In this document: positions 51,947-61,437 of the stretch, one piece after another
How the letters are laid out: each line of letters opens with the position of its first letter
Numbering within the stretch: position 1 is the first letter of the stretch
NCBI RefSeq assembly: GCF_000513895.2
Contig: NZ_CP165782.1
Coordinates: 3,024,501 to 3,088,500, forward strand
Direction: 5' to 3'
DNA: 64,000 nt
DNA from: Ensifer sp. WSM1721
GTDB taxonomy: Bacteria > Pseudomonadota > Alphaproteobacteria > Rhizobiales > Rhizobiaceae
Made by a program: the position numbers and the translations under genes
The notes under the pieces: model-generated
Database searches by the model: none
Told to the model about the DNA's origin: nothing
Seen by the model: only the letters and a program-made list of their open reading frames with translations

Positions 51947-52678
51947 ATGCCGCAAGAGGCCAGCGACGCCAAAAGACCCGTCCTCATAGTGCTCCACCAG
52001 GAGCGGTCGAGTGCTGGCCGCGTCGGTCACATTCTGCAGCAGAAGGGCTTTCCTCTCGATATCCGCCGCCCCGCCTTAGGCGACGAGCTGCCGCCGACGC
52101 TCGAAGGCCATTCCGGCACGATCATCTTCGGCGGCCCTATGAGCGCGAACGACGAGGAGGAATTCGTTCGCCGCGAGATCGACTGGCTGTCGGTGCCGCT
52201 TCTCGAAAACAAGCCCTATCTCGGCATCTGCCTCGGGGCGCAGATGCTCGCTCGCAATCTGGGCGGCAAGGTCGCGCCCCACCACGAAGGCATGACCGAA
52301 ATCGGCTGGTATCCGCTGCAGGCCACGGAGGCCGGCAAGGCGCTGATGGATTGGCCGGCCATGGTCTACCATTTTCACCGCGAGGGCTTCGACCTGCCCA
52401 AGGGCGCCGAGCTGCTGGCAACCGGCGACACCTATCCGAACCAGGCCTTCCGCTACGGCGAGAACGCCTGGGGCATTCAGTTCCATGGTGAATTGACGCG
52501 CGCGATGATGCATCGCTGGGTGGTCCACGGCGCCCACCGTTTCGTGCTTCCGGGCGCGCAGATGGGCAAAGCGCATCTGGAGGGCCGGATGCTTCACGAC
52601 CACCCGTTGCGGACCTGGATGGAGAATTTTCTCGAGCTGATCTTCTTGCGCGGCGGAGATGCTTGCCCCTCGCCCTGA
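51947..52678 (+). CDS. Class I glutamine amidotransferase-like protein
   Basis: A 243-residue stand-alone amidotransferase domain. The triad is visible as C95 (GICLGAQMLA), H180 and E182 (GIQFHGELT), so it is likely active as a glutaminase or gamma-glutamyl hydrolase. The FGGPMSANDEEEFVRRE loop is typical of the GMP synthase-like subgroup, but there is no synthetase domain. AGGAAAG precedes the ATG. Amine acceptor and pathway unknown. Confidence 0.88.
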   Translation: MPQEASDAKRPVLIVLHQERSSAGRVGHILQQKGFPLDIRRPALGDELPPTLEGHSGTIIFGGPMSANDEEEFVRREIDWLSVPLLENKPYLGICLGAQMLARNLGGKVAPHHEGMTEIGWYPLQATEAGKALMDWPAMVYHFHREGFDLPKGAELLATGDTYPNQAFRYGENAWGIQFHGELTRAMMHRWVVHGAHRFVLPGAQMGKAHLEGRMLHDHPLRTWMENFLELIFLRGGDACPSP

Positions 52679-52770
52679 CCCTCTCCCGACAGACGGTGAG
52701 GGGGAATTGGCCGTCCGCCGCGAGCCCCTTTCGTCCCGTTGGAGCGAGAAGGATGGCGGCAGCAGGACGA
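52665..52770. repeat. RIME-like intergenic mosaic repeat
   Basis: TGCCCCTCGCCCTGACCCTC, then CCGCCGCGAGCCCCTTTCGT and GGAGCGAGAAGGATGGCGGC. Its left end overlaps the last codons of the amidotransferase gene, so the element supplies the C-terminal residues ACPSP. Confidence 0.6.
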
Positions 52771-52880
52771 GGGCGCTTCCCGCGCTCGCCATTAAACATG
52801 ATCGCGCCAGGCCGCGCGGCGTACTTGCCCGTTTAGTTTCCAATGTCTACATGTCTGTCGACAATGAATTGGAGACGGGC

Positions 52881-53174
52881 ATGATTGCTGTCATCGGCAC
52901 CTTGAATTTCATCATCAACATCGCGTGGTTTCTGATCATCGCCTCGGCCATCTTTTCCTGGCTCTATGCGTTCAACGTGATCAACGTGAATAATCAGGCG
53001 ATCAACATGATCGGCCGTTCGCTCTATCAGCTCACAGAACCGCTCTACAGGCCGATCCGTCGCGTGCTGCCGGACCTGGGCGGAGTCGATCTTTCTCCGC
53101 TCGTCGTGCTGGTGATCCTCTATTTCATCCAGCTCTTCCTGAATACGACGATCGCTCCGGCCCTCATCCGCTAG
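52881..53174 (+). CDS. YggT family membrane protein
   Basis: A 97-residue protein with two hydrophobic domains joined by the conserved LTEPLYRPIRRVLPDLGG, the YggT signature. Members are linked to osmotic shock and to cell-division or membrane organisation. The ATG at 52881 is chosen because GGAG lies six bases upstream; an in-frame ATG at 52851 would add ten residues. A long palindrome begins at its stop codon. Confidence 0.93.
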   Translation: MIAVIGTLNFIINIAWFLIIASAIFSWLYAFNVINVNNQAINMIGRSLYQLTEPLYRPIRRVLPDLGGVDLSPLVVLVILYFIQLFLNTTIAPALIR

Positions 53175-53220
53175 ATCACGATGAATTTTGGTCGGTTCGA
53201 CCAAAATTCATGAACGTGAT
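53175..53220. repeat. Long palindrome directly after yggT
   Basis: ATGAATTTTGGTCG-GTT-CGACCAAAATTCAT is a perfect 14-bp inverted repeat (53181-53211), with outer ATCACG and CGTGAT arms at 53175-53180 and 53215-53220. It could act as a terminator and is the first of three repeat modules in a row. Confidence 0.85.
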
Positions 53221-53228
53221 CGCTTCTA

Positions 53229-53330
53229 CAGCGCCGTGCGTCTTTTCAGACGCACAAAGGACGCTGTAGCACTTTGAATTACTGCATGTTTTGTCCTTAA
53301 ATCGGGTACGATTTAAGGAAACATGCAGTA
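53229..53330 (+). repeat. 100-bp palindromic mosaic element, copy 3
   Basis: CAGCGCCG, hairpin GTGCGTCT-TTTC-AGACGCAC, AAAGGACGCTGTAGCACTTT, then TCCTTAAATC-GGGTAC-GATTTAAGGA and ACATGCAGTA. It is the most complete copy in the window, with the same orientation as the one at 46470. Confidence 0.9.
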
Positions 53331-53339
53331 AGGAGTAGG

Positions 53340-53385
53340 AGCGGGATGCGGGCGGAAAACCGCACACACTTTTCCTCATCCCGCT
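53340..53385. repeat. Third repeat module, overlaps the start of the DUF167 gene
   Basis: AGCGGGATG (53340-53348) and CATCCCGCT (53377-53385) are inverted around GCGG-AAAA-CCGC. The left arm contains the ATG at 53346. A degraded relative with GTGCGGGCGGAAAATCGC lies at about 13872, just before xerC. Confidence 0.75.
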
Positions 53386-53717
53386 CTGACGTGGTGCGTG
53401 CCGCGCTCACCAGCCACGGCGACCATGTGCGCCTGACGGTACGGCTGACGCCGAACGGCGGCCGCGACGCGATAGACGGCTTCGAAACGGCGGCCGACGG
53501 CGAGGAGCATCTCAAAGTGCGGGTGCGCGCCGTCCCGGAAAAGGGCAAGGCGAATGCGGCGCTCATCGCGGTGCTCGCCAAGGCGCTCGGTCTCGCGAAG
53601 AACGAGGTCTCGCTCGTCTCCGGCGACACGCAGCGCAAAAAAATCCTCCGGATCGAGGCCGATCCGGAGGCTATCGCGAAACGCCTCGCCGACATCGCCG
53701 GCGGAGGCACGAAATAA
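53346..53717 (+). CDS. DUF167 (YggU-like) family protein
   Basis: A protein of up to 123 residues with the DUF167 fold from about residue 25 (VRLTVRLTPNGGRDAIDG, then LKVRVRAVPEKGKANAALIA and SGDTQRKKILRI). Function unknown. The first 15 residues (MRAENRTHFSSSRSD) are encoded by an intergenic repeat module that also supplies an AGGAG before the ATG. A GTG at 53391 would give a 108-residue protein of typical family length but has no ribosome binding site. It follows yggT, a pairing also seen in E. coli (yggT-yggU). Confidence 0.85.
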   Translation: MRAENRTHFSSSRSDVVRAALTSHGDHVRLTVRLTPNGGRDAIDGFETAADGEEHLKVRVRAVPEKGKANAALIAVLAKALGLAKNEVSLVSGDTQRKKILRIEADPEAIAKRLADIAGGGTK

Positions 53718-54251
53718 TTACTTCTTCGTCTTGGCGCGCTCGATCGCTTCCACGATCAACTCCTTGGCGACGCTCGCATCCTTCCAGCCAAAGATCTTGA
53801 CCCACTTGCCGGGCTCCAGATCCTTGTAGTGCTCGAAGAAATGCTCGATCTGCTTCAAGGTGATTTCCGGCAGATCGGTGTAGCTGTGCACCTTGTCGTA
53901 GCGCTTGGTAAGATGGGCCGACGGGACCGCGATGACCTTCTCGTCCTTGCCGGAGTTGTCTTCCATCATCATCACGCCGATCGGGCGGACATTGATGACG
54001 CAGCCCGGCACCAGCGGACGGGTGTTGCAGATGAGCACGTCGATCGGATCGCCGTCATCGGAAAGCGTGTGCGGCACGAAGCCGTAGTTCCCCGGATAGG
54101 TCATCGGCGTGTAGAGGAAGCGGTCGACCACCAGCGTGCCGGCTTCCTTGTCCATCTCGTACTTGATCGGATGGCCGCCGACGGGAACTTCAACGATCAC
54201 ATTGACATCTTCCGGTGGGTTCTTTCCGATGGAAATCGCGTCGATCCGCAT
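53718..54251 (-). CDS. ppa: Inorganic pyrophosphatase
   Basis: A 177-residue family I soluble pyrophosphatase that drives biosynthesis by removing PPi. It has the active-site [20 protein letters not shown] (metal-binding aspartates), the [14 protein letters not shown] block and [19 protein letters not shown] lies six bases before the ATG at 54251; a longer open frame upstream is not supported. Its 3' end abuts the convergent DUF167 gene with no gap. Confidence 0.97.
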   Translation of the reverse strand: MRIDAISIGKNPPEDVNVIVEVPVGGHPIKYEMDKEAGTLVVDRFLYTPMTYPGNYGFVPHTLSDDGDPIDVLICNTRPLVPGCVINVRPIGVMMMEDNSGKDEKVIAVPSAHLTKRYDKVHSYTDLPEITLKQIEHFFEHYKDLEPGKWVKIFGWKDASVAKELIVEAIERAKTKK

Positions 54252-54405
54252 GAGCACCTCCAAGGTTATTGAAAAGTCGCCCGTCGATAAAGGGAAACAT
54301 GCCGCGATGCAATAAAACTTTCGTCCGCAGTGCAGATTCAACCGGTCGTTTCGTCGTCGCGGGACGGCCTGCGTGGTGCCGAAATTTCGTTCGAGGGAGA
54401 TCACG

Positions 54406-55008
54406 ATGAACGGAAAGGTTGCATGGCTGTCGCTGGTCCTGTTGTCAGTCGGGCCGGCAATGGCAAATGAAAGCCTCTATGTCGACGTCAGTCGCAACAA
54501 GTGCAAGACGATCGAAGAGGAGCCGGGCTGGTACTCCCTGATGACTTGCCCGGGCCATGACGATTATCCGGTTCATTTCAAGGAGATCGACATCCGCGAG
54601 AGCTTCTCCTTCGGGCATCTCAACGAGCGCTATATCGACGAGGCGTTCGAGAGCTTCTTCCCCTTCAACCACGCCGGCACGACGGTGGAATGGCGCATCG
54701 CCAAAGGCGGCACCCCCGTCGCAACGATCTTGCGCTGGGTCATCGAAAACCCCGATCCGAAGACGGGCGAATCGCTTCCTGCGCTTGAAGGCCAGGTTCT
54801 TGTCGTATCGAAGGTTGCGCAAAAGGAAGACGGCAAGGGCTGCGTCGCCGGCTATGTCGATGCATTGGCCAATCCCGATCCCAACGAACTCGCCCGCAAG
54901 ATCGCCGACGAGGTGGCCCCGACCTTCCGCTGCGGCATTGACCAGGCGGCCTATCATGGCAGGCGCGGCGACAAGGCAGCCGAACCCAACAGCGTACTGC
55001 CGGAGTAA
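54406..55008 (+). CDS. Secreted protein of unknown function
   Basis: A 200-residue protein with a signal peptide (residues 1-20, [15 protein letters not shown]). The mature part has conserved-looking segments [20 protein letters not shown], the [12 protein letters not shown] strand and [14 protein letters not shown], and four cysteines (two near the start, KGCVAGY and FRCGID) that may form two disulfides. I do not recognise a named family. CGAGGGAGATC precedes the ATG at 54406. Confidence 0.82.
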   Translation: MNGKVAWLSLVLLSVGPAMANESLYVDVSRNKCKTIEEEPGWYSLMTCPGHDDYPVHFKEIDIRESFSFGHLNERYIDEAFESFFPFNHAGTTVEWRIAKGGTPVATILRWVIENPDPKTGESLPALEGQVLVVSKVAQKEDGKGCVAGYVDALANPDPNELARKIADEVAPTFRCGIDQAAYHGRRGDKAAEPNSVLPE

Positions 55009-55034
55009 CCTCTTCCGATTTTAGTGATCCCGCT

Positions 55035-55541
55035 TTAGTTCCAGACGAAGCCGACCTTCTTCAGGTGCTTCTCGCCGAAATCTTCCATGCCTTCGGCGAT
55101 GTCGCGGCCGCCGGCCGAGAGGAAGAAATTATAGGCGTGCTCGCTGTCTTCCAGGCACCAGACGACGAGCCCCTCGCAGCCGAGCGATTTCAGCAGGCTC
55201 TTTGCCTCGCCGAAGAGGACGCGGCCGAGGCCGATGCCCTGATATTCCGGGCGCAGATAGATCTCGTAGATCTCGCCCTCCTGCGGCAGCGCCCGCGCAC
55301 GGCTCAAGCCCAGCGTCGCATAGCCGGCTATCGTTCCTGCGACGTCGACCACGAGCAGCGTCGCAGGGCCGCGCGTAGCCTTCCGCCACCACATCTCGTC
55401 GCGCCGGTTGACCATCCGGACCAGGGGGCGGTGCGGAATGATGCCGCCATAGGTCTGCAGCCAGGAAACGCGATGCGCGTCGGCGATTGCGGCCGCCTCA
55501 TGCGGCTCCCCGGGCCTCACCTCTATCGAAACAGTCTTCAT
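55035..55541 (-). CDS. GNAT family N-acetyltransferase
   Basis: A 168-residue GNAT enzyme. The acetyl-CoA binding motif A is YLRPEYQGIGLGRVLFGEA, and EGLVVWCLEDSEHAYNFFLS forms the usual motif B. The N-terminal ADAHRVSWLQTYGGI is typical of the YjaB/PhnO-like group. Acceptor unknown. It is convergent with the secreted-protein gene. Confidence 0.9.
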   Translation of the reverse strand: MKTVSIEVRPGEPHEAAAIADAHRVSWLQTYGGIIPHRPLVRMVNRRDEMWWRKATRGPATLLVVDVAGTIAGYATLGLSRARALPQEGEIYEIYLRPEYQGIGLGRVLFGEAKSLLKSLGCEGLVVWCLEDSEHAYNFFLSAGGRDIAEGMEDFGEKHLKKVGFVWN

Positions 55542-55692
55542 GACCTGACTCTAAACACACGACACGGCGGACCGGAATCCCGCCGGGTTGCCGCGGCCCG
55601 TTAACCCACAGGCAACTTTAACGGCATCCCCCCGAAGGTTAACGCCTTTTTAACTTTATCCGCAAGCCGGCCGCGAACGGCACACACAGCAA

Positions 55693-55718
55693 AAAACCCC
55701 GGATCGCTCCGGGGTTTT
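55693..55718 (-). terminator. Terminator of typA (works in both directions)
   Basis: AAAACCCCGG-ATCGCT-CCGGGGTTTT is a perfect 10-bp stem with T-runs on both strands, 42 bp after the typA stop. Confidence 0.85.
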
Positions 55719-55760
55719 GCAATCGACAATCAGAATATGGATCAGCCCGTCACCGGCCCC

Positions 55761-57587
55761 TTACGCCGCGCCGGCGGTGCGGGACTTCTCGAAGCGCTTG
55801 CGTTCGTGCGGATCGAGGTGGAGTTTTCTCAGCCGGATCGATTTCGGCGTCACTTCGACGAGTTCGTCGTCCTGGATCCAGGAGAGCGCCCGTTCGAGCG
55901 TCATCTTGATCGGCGGCGTCAGGCGGACGGCCTCGTCCTTGCCGGCGGCGCGCATGTTGGTGAGCTTCTTGCCCTTCAAGACGTTGACTTCGAGGTCGTT
56001 GTCGCGCGTGTGGATGCCGATGATCATGCCCTCATAGACCTTTTCGCCCGGCTCGATCACCATCGGGCCGCGGTCTTCGAGGTTGAAGAGCGCGTAGGCG
56101 ACCGCCTCGCCCGGCTCGTTGGCGAGCAGCACGCCGTTGATGCGGCCGCCGATCTCGCCCTTGTAGGGCTGATAGTCATGAAACAGGCGGTTCATGATCG
56201 CCGTACCGCGCGTGTCGGTCAGAAGCTCCGACTGGTAGCCTATGAGGCCACGGGTCGGCGCGAAGAAGACGAGGCGGACGCGGTTGCCGCCGGAGGGGCG
56301 GAGTTCGACCATTTCGGCCTTGCGCTCCGACATCTTCTGCACGACGACGCCGGAATGCTCCTCGTCGACGTCGATGACGACTTCCTCGACCGGCTCCAGC
56401 AGTTGGCCGCTCTCGTCCTTGTGCATGACGACGCGCGGACGGGAGACGGCAAGCTCGAAGCCCTCACGCCGCATCGTCTCGATCAGCACCGCGAGCTGGA
56501 GTTCGCCGCGGCCGGAAACGAAGAAGGAGTCCTTCTCGGAGGATTCCTCGATCTTCAGCGCGACGTTGCCTTCCGCTTCCTTGAACAACCGATCACGGAT
56601 GACGCGCGAGGTGACCTTGTCGCCCTCGGTGCCGGCAAGCGGCGAATCGTTGACGATGAAGGACATGGTGACGGTCGGCGGATCGATCGGCTGGGCTGTC
56701 AGTGCCTCGGTCACCGAAGGATCACAGAAGGTGTCGGCGACGGTGCCCTTGGTCAGTCCGGCGATCGCGACGATGTCCCCGGCATGCGCCTCCTCGATCG
56801 GCTGACGCTCGATGCCGCGGAAGGCGAGGATCTTCGAAATACGGCCGGCCTCGAGCAGCTTGCCGTCCTGACCCAACACCTTCACGGCCTGGTTCGGCTT
56901 GACGGAACCGGAATATACGCGGCCGGTGATGATGCGGCCGAGGAAGGGGTTTGCCTCGAGGATCGTGCCGATCATGCGAAACGGCCCTTCCGCCACCGTC
57001 GGCTCGGGAACATGCTTCAGAACCAAATCGAGCAACGGTGCCATTCCCTGGTCCTTCGGACCTTCGGGATTGACGTTCATCCAGCCGTCACGACCCGAAC
57101 CGTAGAGGATCGGGAAATCGAGCTGCTCGTCGGTCGCGTCGAGCGCGGCGAAGAGGTCGAAGACCTCGTTGACGACTTCCTCGTGCCGACCGTCCGGCCG
57201 ATCGATCTTGTTGATCGCGACGATCGGCTTCAGGCCCACCTTCAGCGCCTTGCCCACGACGAACTTGGTCTGCGGCATCGGGCCTTCGGAGGCGTCCACG
57301 AGCACGATCGCACCGTCCACCATCGACAGGATGCGCTCGACCTCGCCGCCGAAGTCCGCGTGTCCGGGCGTGTCGACGATGTTGATGCGCGTCCCCTTCC
57401 ACTCGACCGAGGTCGCCTTGGCGAGAATGGTGATGCCGCGTTCCTTTTCCAGATCGTTGGAATCCATCACGCGCTCGGCAACGCGTTGGTTTTCGCGGAA
57501 GGAGCCCGATTGCTTCAGAAGTTCGTCGACGAGCGTGGTCTTCCCATGGTCGACGTGCGCGATGATCGCGATGTTACGAATGCTCAT
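55761..57587 (-). CDS. typA: Ribosome-associated GTPase TypA/BipA
   Basis: A 608-residue translational GTPase involved in ribosome assembly at low temperature and in stress responses. G1 is [10 protein letters not shown]3 is [13 protein letters not shown] and G4 is NKIDRP. EF-G-like domains III and V and the BipA-specific C-terminal domain ([20 protein letters not shown]) are present. The frame is open 12 codons upstream, but the protein begins [15 protein letters not shown] at 57587. Confidence 0.97.
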   Translation of the reverse strand: MSIRNIAIIAHVDHGKTTLVDELLKQSGSFRENQRVAERVMDSNDLEKERGITILAKATSVEWKGTRINIVDTPGHADFGGEVERILSMVDGAIVLVDASEGPMPQTKFVVGKALKVGLKPIVAINKIDRPDGRHEEVVNEVFDLFAALDATDEQLDFPILYGSGRDGWMNVNPEGPKDQGMAPLLDLVLKHVPEPTVAEGPFRMIGTILEANPFLGRIITGRVYSGSVKPNQAVKVLGQDGKLLEAGRISKILAFRGIERQPIEEAHAGDIVAIAGLTKGTVADTFCDPSVTEALTAQPIDPPTVTMSFIVNDSPLAGTEGDKVTSRVIRDRLFKEAEGNVALKIEESSEKDSFFVSGRGELQLAVLIETMRREGFELAVSRPRVVMHKDESGQLLEPVEEVVIDVDEEHSGVVVQKMSERKAEMVELRPSGGNRVRLVFFAPTRGLIGYQSELLTDTRGTAIMNRLFHDYQPYKGEIGGRINGVLLANEPGEAVAYALFNLEDRGPMVIEPGEKVYEGMIIGIHTRDNDLEVNVLKGKKLTNMRAAGKDEAVRLTPPIKMTLERALSWIQDDELVEVTPKSIRLRKLHLDPHERKRFEKSRTAGAA

Positions 57588-57606
57588 TTTTTGTCTCGGA
57601 AAGTTC

Positions 57607-57676
57607 GTGGGTACGCCCAGCAAGGCGGGTACCGCTTTTCAGTTGCCGCGCTCATACAGGTTTTTTCGCATGAGCG
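57607..57676 (-). other. Structured leader candidate upstream of typA
   Basis: Within the 135-bp phoD-typA gap, CGCTCAT (57649-57655) and ATGAGCG (57670-57676) are inverted repeats. GGGTACGCCC and GGCGGGTACC (57609-57632) form a second imperfect hairpin. Both would lie in the typA 5' leader if transcription starts near the phoD stop. Confidence 0.35.
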
Positions 57677-57722
57677 AAAGGGGGCCGGAACGCAGAGCAG
57701 GCGTGCATAAAGCTCTGCCGCC

Positions 57723-59282
57723 TCATGCGACGGCCGCCGGGTCGAGGGTCACACGCCAGAGTTCCTGGTCCTGCCGGTCCATGAGCCGCACGGTCATCTG
57801 CCGGGTCTGGCCGCTGATGTCGACGATGCCGAAGAATTGCAGGCCCGCCGAAGGCGGCAGGTTGCTGTCGATGCCGCCGCCCGACGCTTTGATGAAGCGG
57901 ACCTCCGGGCCGAAGGTCATGTCGAACTCCTTCGGCCCATAGGTGCCGGAATGGAGGGGCCCGGAGACGAATTCCCAGAAGGGCAGGAAATCCTTGAAGG
58001 CCGCACGCGACGGGTCGTAATGATGCGCCGCCGTGTAATGCACGTCCGCCGTCAGCCAGACGATGTTCTCGATCGCGTTGTCGCGGATGAAGCGCAAGAG
58101 ATCGGCAAACTCCGTCTCACGGCCCGTGGGCGCGCCATTGGCGCCATTGGCGATCGCATCCGAGCCGCGCCTTGCCGAATAGTCGTCCCAGACGACGAGA
58201 CCGACCGGCATGTCGCAGGCGATCACCTTCCAGGTGGCGCTGGAGGCCGCAAGCTCGCGCTTCAGCCAATCCGCCTGCCGCCAGCCGAAAAGGCCGGAAT
58301 CCCCCTCCCCCTGGTTCGGTCCGCGATAGGAGCGCAGATCGACGAAGAAGACATCGAGCAGCGGACCATAGGTAATCTTGCGGAAGATGCGGCCCGGCTG
58401 CGTCGGCAGTGTGCGGATCGGCGTCATCTCGTGGAAGGCACGCGCTGCGCGAGATGCGTAGACGGCGACATCCTTTTCCGGATAGCGCGGATCGTCGCGA
58501 AGGTCCGTCGAGGCCGACCAGTTGTTGAGCACCTCGTGATCGTCCCACTGATAGAAGGTCGGGCAGGTGGCGTTCAAGTCCCGCACGTGCTCGTCGAGCA
58601 GGTTGTATTTCCATTGCCCGCGATATTCCTCGAGCGTGCGGGCGACGTCGCGTTTCTCGGGCGTCACAATCCGGTTCTTCCACATGCCGCCGTCGCGCAG
58701 CTTGATCTCGTCGGGAATGGGATTGTCGGCATAGATCGTGTCGCCGGAATGGATGAAGAAATCCGGCTCGTGCAGACGCATGGTCGAATAGGTCTTCATG
58801 CCGACCTCGTCGATGCCCCAGCCTTGGCCGGCCGTATCGCCGGACCAGACGAAGCGCACCGAGCGCCGGCGCAAGGGGGCGGTGCGGAAGCGCCCGACGA
58901 CCGGCTCGGAGACGCGGTTGGCGTCATAGAGATCGGTGGCGGTGAAGCGGTAGAAGATGTCCTGGTCCGGCAGCAGATGATCGAGCCGGCACTTGATGGC
59001 GCAATCGGTCTGCGGCGTCGCATCGATGTCGGGAAGCCGGACGGCGTTCGCGAAGCTGTCGGTGGTGGAATATTCGATCGCCACCCGCGCCGGCCGATCG
59101 ACACGCGTCCAGATCATGCCCGATTGCGTATCGACATCGCCGGATTGCACCCCATGCAGGAATTCCGGCCGACCGTAGCCGCGGGCATAAAAGGGGGTCG
59201 CAAGTCCGGAAGAAGCGACGAGGCCGGCGGCGCCGGCGGAAAGGAGGAAAGAACGCCTCGTCAACGTGTTTCGAACAGCCAA
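57723..59282 (-). CDS. phoD: Tat-exported alkaline phosphatase D (PhoD) family protein
   Basis: A 519-residue phosphodiesterase/phosphatase of the PhoD family. A twin-arginine signal ([15 protein letters not shown]9-R10) directs it folded to the periplasm. The PhoD N-terminal domain ([20 protein letters not shown]) is followed by the metallophosphatase core: [40 protein letters not shown] and [15 protein letters not shown]. The start is TTG at 59282 with GGAGG six bases upstream. Phosphate-starvation control is common in the family, but I saw no clear Pho box. Confidence 0.9.
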   Translation of the reverse strand: MAVRNTLTRRSFLLSAGAAGLVASSGLATPFYARGYGRPEFLHGVQSGDVDTQSGMIWTRVDRPARVAIEYSTTDSFANAVRLPDIDATPQTDCAIKCRLDHLLPDQDIFYRFTATDLYDANRVSEPVVGRFRTAPLRRRSVRFVWSGDTAGQGWGIDEVGMKTYSTMRLHEPDFFIHSGDTIYADNPIPDEIKLRDGGMWKNRIVTPEKRDVARTLEEYRGQWKYNLLDEHVRDLNATCPTFYQWDDHEVLNNWSASTDLRDDPRYPEKDVAVYASRAARAFHEMTPIRTLPTQPGRIFRKITYGPLLDVFFVDLRSYRGPNQGEGDSGLFGWRQADWLKRELAASSATWKVIACDMPVGLVVWDDYSARRGSDAIANGANGAPTGRETEFADLLRFIRDNAIENIVWLTADVHYTAAHHYDPSRAAFKDFLPFWEFVSGPLHSGTYGPKEFDMTFGPEVRFIKASGGGIDSNLPPSAGLQFFGIVDISGQTRQMTVRLMDRQDQELWRVTLDPAAVA

Positions 59283-59510
59283 AACCTGCCTCCGGTCCCG
59301 TGTCGCGAATCATCTGTCTCTCGCGAGCGGACCATTGGCGAGCCGCATGTCAGCGGCTTTACAACCACGTGAAACTATTTGAACGGTTTGGCGACAGTTC
59401 TGTGAAGGCGGCTGAAGCCCGCCCGGCTTGAAGGCGTGCGGCGGGAAGCGGCGCTACCGAGAGAGGGATATCAAAACGTGCCGCACCTTTGGCGCAGCGG
59501 CGCGGGACCA

Positions 59511-59700
59511 TGCTGCCCCTCATCTGCCTGCCGGCATCTTTTCCCCGTCAGAACTGGGAGAAGAGTGTATGCCGCACCGCCGCCGTCTAGCCCAGGACCT
59601 TGCCCTCACCCTGCGATGTGATTGGGGGGACGGAGAGCGTGCCGCTTGTCCCTTCGCCCCCTGCGGGGAGAAGGTGCCGGCAGGCGGATGAGGGGCTTTC
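59511..59700. repeat. Large inverted RIME-like element
   Basis: The left arm CTGCCCCTCATCTGCCTGCC (59511) with GGCATCTTTTCCCCG is mirrored by CGGGGAGAAGGTGCCGGCAG and GCGGATGAGGGGC ending at about 59696. Two arms of about 40 bp flank about 110 bp of related mosaic sequence. It is the best-preserved copy of this family here. In the 420-bp gap 59283-59702 I saw nothing else beyond the presumed phoD promoter region. Confidence 0.75.
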
Positions 59701-59702
59701 CT

Positions 59703-59924
59703 CTAATGCATGAAACCGTAGTGGTTTTTTATGTTGTGATTGAAGTAGGCCCCGGCGGAACCCGCATGCAGGAGTTCCTCGTAAATGCGCTCCGGCACAT
59801 CGAGGTAATGGTAGGGCCGGCGGTTGCCCAGGAACCAGATGCTCAGCGTCCGGCGCGGCGCATCGTATCTGACCTCGTGGATTGCAGAGGAGTCGAGGAT
59901 TGCAGACGATCGCAGGATCGGCAT
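59703..59924 (-). CDS. KTSC domain protein
   Basis: A 73-residue single-domain KTSC protein. Family features are SSAIHEVRYDAPRRTLSIWF, PYHYLDVPERIYEELLHAGS and AYFNHNIKNHYG. The Lys-Thr-Ser-Cys residues that name the family are only partly conserved in this copy. GGGAGG lies five bases before the ATG at 59924; a longer open frame upstream is rejected. Function unknown; relatives often sit near nucleic acid or phage functions. Confidence 0.87.
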   Translation of the reverse strand: MPILRSSAILDSSAIHEVRYDAPRRTLSIWFLGNRRPYHYLDVPERIYEELLHAGSAGAYFNHNIKNHYGFMH

Positions 59925-60096
59925 TGGCGCCTCCCGATGGATTCCGGCAGCTCTTGTGTTCTTTATTGTATAACAAACGCGCGGCGCTATAAACCATGGC
60001 CGCAATCGCCGGCCCTCAGACCGTGCGCACCGTGGGTGCACGCCCTCGTCTCATGAAGGAAAACCGCGGCTGTCTCCGTTCACGAGGTCTTTCGCC

Positions 60097-61404
60097 TTGC
60101 GCAAGTCGAACACCCCTTCCCGCGACCGGCTCGAAACCATTCTAACGCGGCTCGACGAGCGGCGCGCCGAAGAGCGCGTCTTCATGAAGCTCTATCGCGA
60201 AACCGCCCGGGCGGAAGCCGACGCCGCGGACATGAGGCAGCGCGAAGCGAAGAGGCTTGGTCCCCTCGACGGCCGGATCGTCTCGATCAAGGATCTCTTC
60301 GACATCGCCGGCGAACCGACATTGGCGGGCTCGATCATCCGCCGCGACGGGCCGCCAGCAAAAGCAGACGCGGCCGTCGTCCGACGCTTACGTGCGGCCG
60401 GCGCCGTCATCATCGGCAAGACGCACATGACCGAATTCGCCTTCACCGCCGTCGGCCTCAATCCGCATTACCCGGTGCCCGGCAACGCGATCGACGCAAG
60501 CCTCATTCCCGGCGGCTCGTCGTCCGGTGCAGCCGTCTCGGTGGCGGAAGGCACGAGCGAGATCGCCATCGGCTCCGATACCGGCGGCTCCGTGCGCATT
60601 CCGGCCGCGCTTCACGGCCTCGTCGGCTTCAAGCCGACCGCCCGCCGCCTGCCCCTCGACGGCGCCTTTCCGCTTTCGCCCAGCCTCGATTCGATCGGCC
60701 CGCTTGCCCGCACTGTTTCCGACTGCGCGGCTGCCGACGCGGTCATGGCCGGCGAAATGCCGGAGCCATTGACGCCACTGCCGCTGGAGGGTCTAAGGCT
60801 CGGCATACCGAAAGGTCTCCTCCTGGACGGCCTTGCGCCGGATGTCGCCAGGGCTTTCGACACGAGCCTGCAAATGCTGTCGCACGCCGGAGCAAGGCTC
60901 GCCGACTGCCCGATCGACGATCTTCTCGCCCGCTTCGCCGAGGCGACCTCGATCGGCTCCCTCGCCGGGCTCGAAGCGAGCCGCGTTCATGCCGATTGGC
61001 TGATGGACGAGAACGCACCCGTCGACATCCGCGTAAAATTGACGCTCCGCCGCCGCCTCGCCGTCCCCGACGCCGCCATCGACAACCTGCTGAGGACGCG
61101 GCAAAAGCTCGCCCGCGCCATGGACGAACGGCTGACGCCCTTCGACCTCATCCTCCTGCCGACGACACCTATCTCCGCCGTCAGCATCGCCTCGGTGGAG
61201 GGGGACAAGAGAGAGTACCGTCGCGTTGAAGACCTGCTGCTGCGCAACACGCAGGTTGCCAATCAGTTCGACCTGACGGCGATCACCCTGCCGATGCCGG
61301 GCACGCGCCTGCCGGCCGGGCTGATGCTGATGGCGCGAAACGGCGCCGACGAAAGGCTGCTGAGGCTGGCGGCTTCAGTGGAGAGCTTGCTGCGGCACGT
61401 TTGA
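60097..61404 (+). CDS. Amidase signature family hydrolase
   Basis: A 435-residue amidase. The Ser-cisSer-Lys triad is visible: K65 (IVSIKDLFD), the cis-serine in PGGSSSGAAVSVA (141-143) and nucleophile S165 (GSDTGGSVRIPAAL). It is not GatA-like enough to call the glutamyl-tRNA amidotransferase, and no gatC/gatB is present. The best start is a TTG at 60097 with GAGG upstream. Substrate unknown (amides, urea derivatives or carbamates are possible). Confidence 0.9.
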   Translation: MRKSNTPSRDRLETILTRLDERRAEERVFMKLYRETARAEADAADMRQREAKRLGPLDGRIVSIKDLFDIAGEPTLAGSIIRRDGPPAKADAAVVRRLRAAGAVIIGKTHMTEFAFTAVGLNPHYPVPGNAIDASLIPGGSSSGAAVSVAEGTSEIAIGSDTGGSVRIPAALHGLVGFKPTARRLPLDGAFPLSPSLDSIGPLARTVSDCAAADAVMAGEMPEPLTPLPLEGLRLGIPKGLLLDGLAPDVARAFDTSLQMLSHAGARLADCPIDDLLARFAEATSIGSLAGLEASRVHADWLMDENAPVDIRVKLTLRRRLAVPDAAIDNLLRTRQKLARAMDERLTPFDLILLPTTPISAVSIASVEGDKREYRRVEDLLLRNTQVANQFDLTAITLPMPGTRLPAGLMLMARNGADERLLRLAASVESLLRHV

Positions 61405-61437
61405 TGCGCCTGGAGTTCTGCCCCTTTCCGCAGGCCT

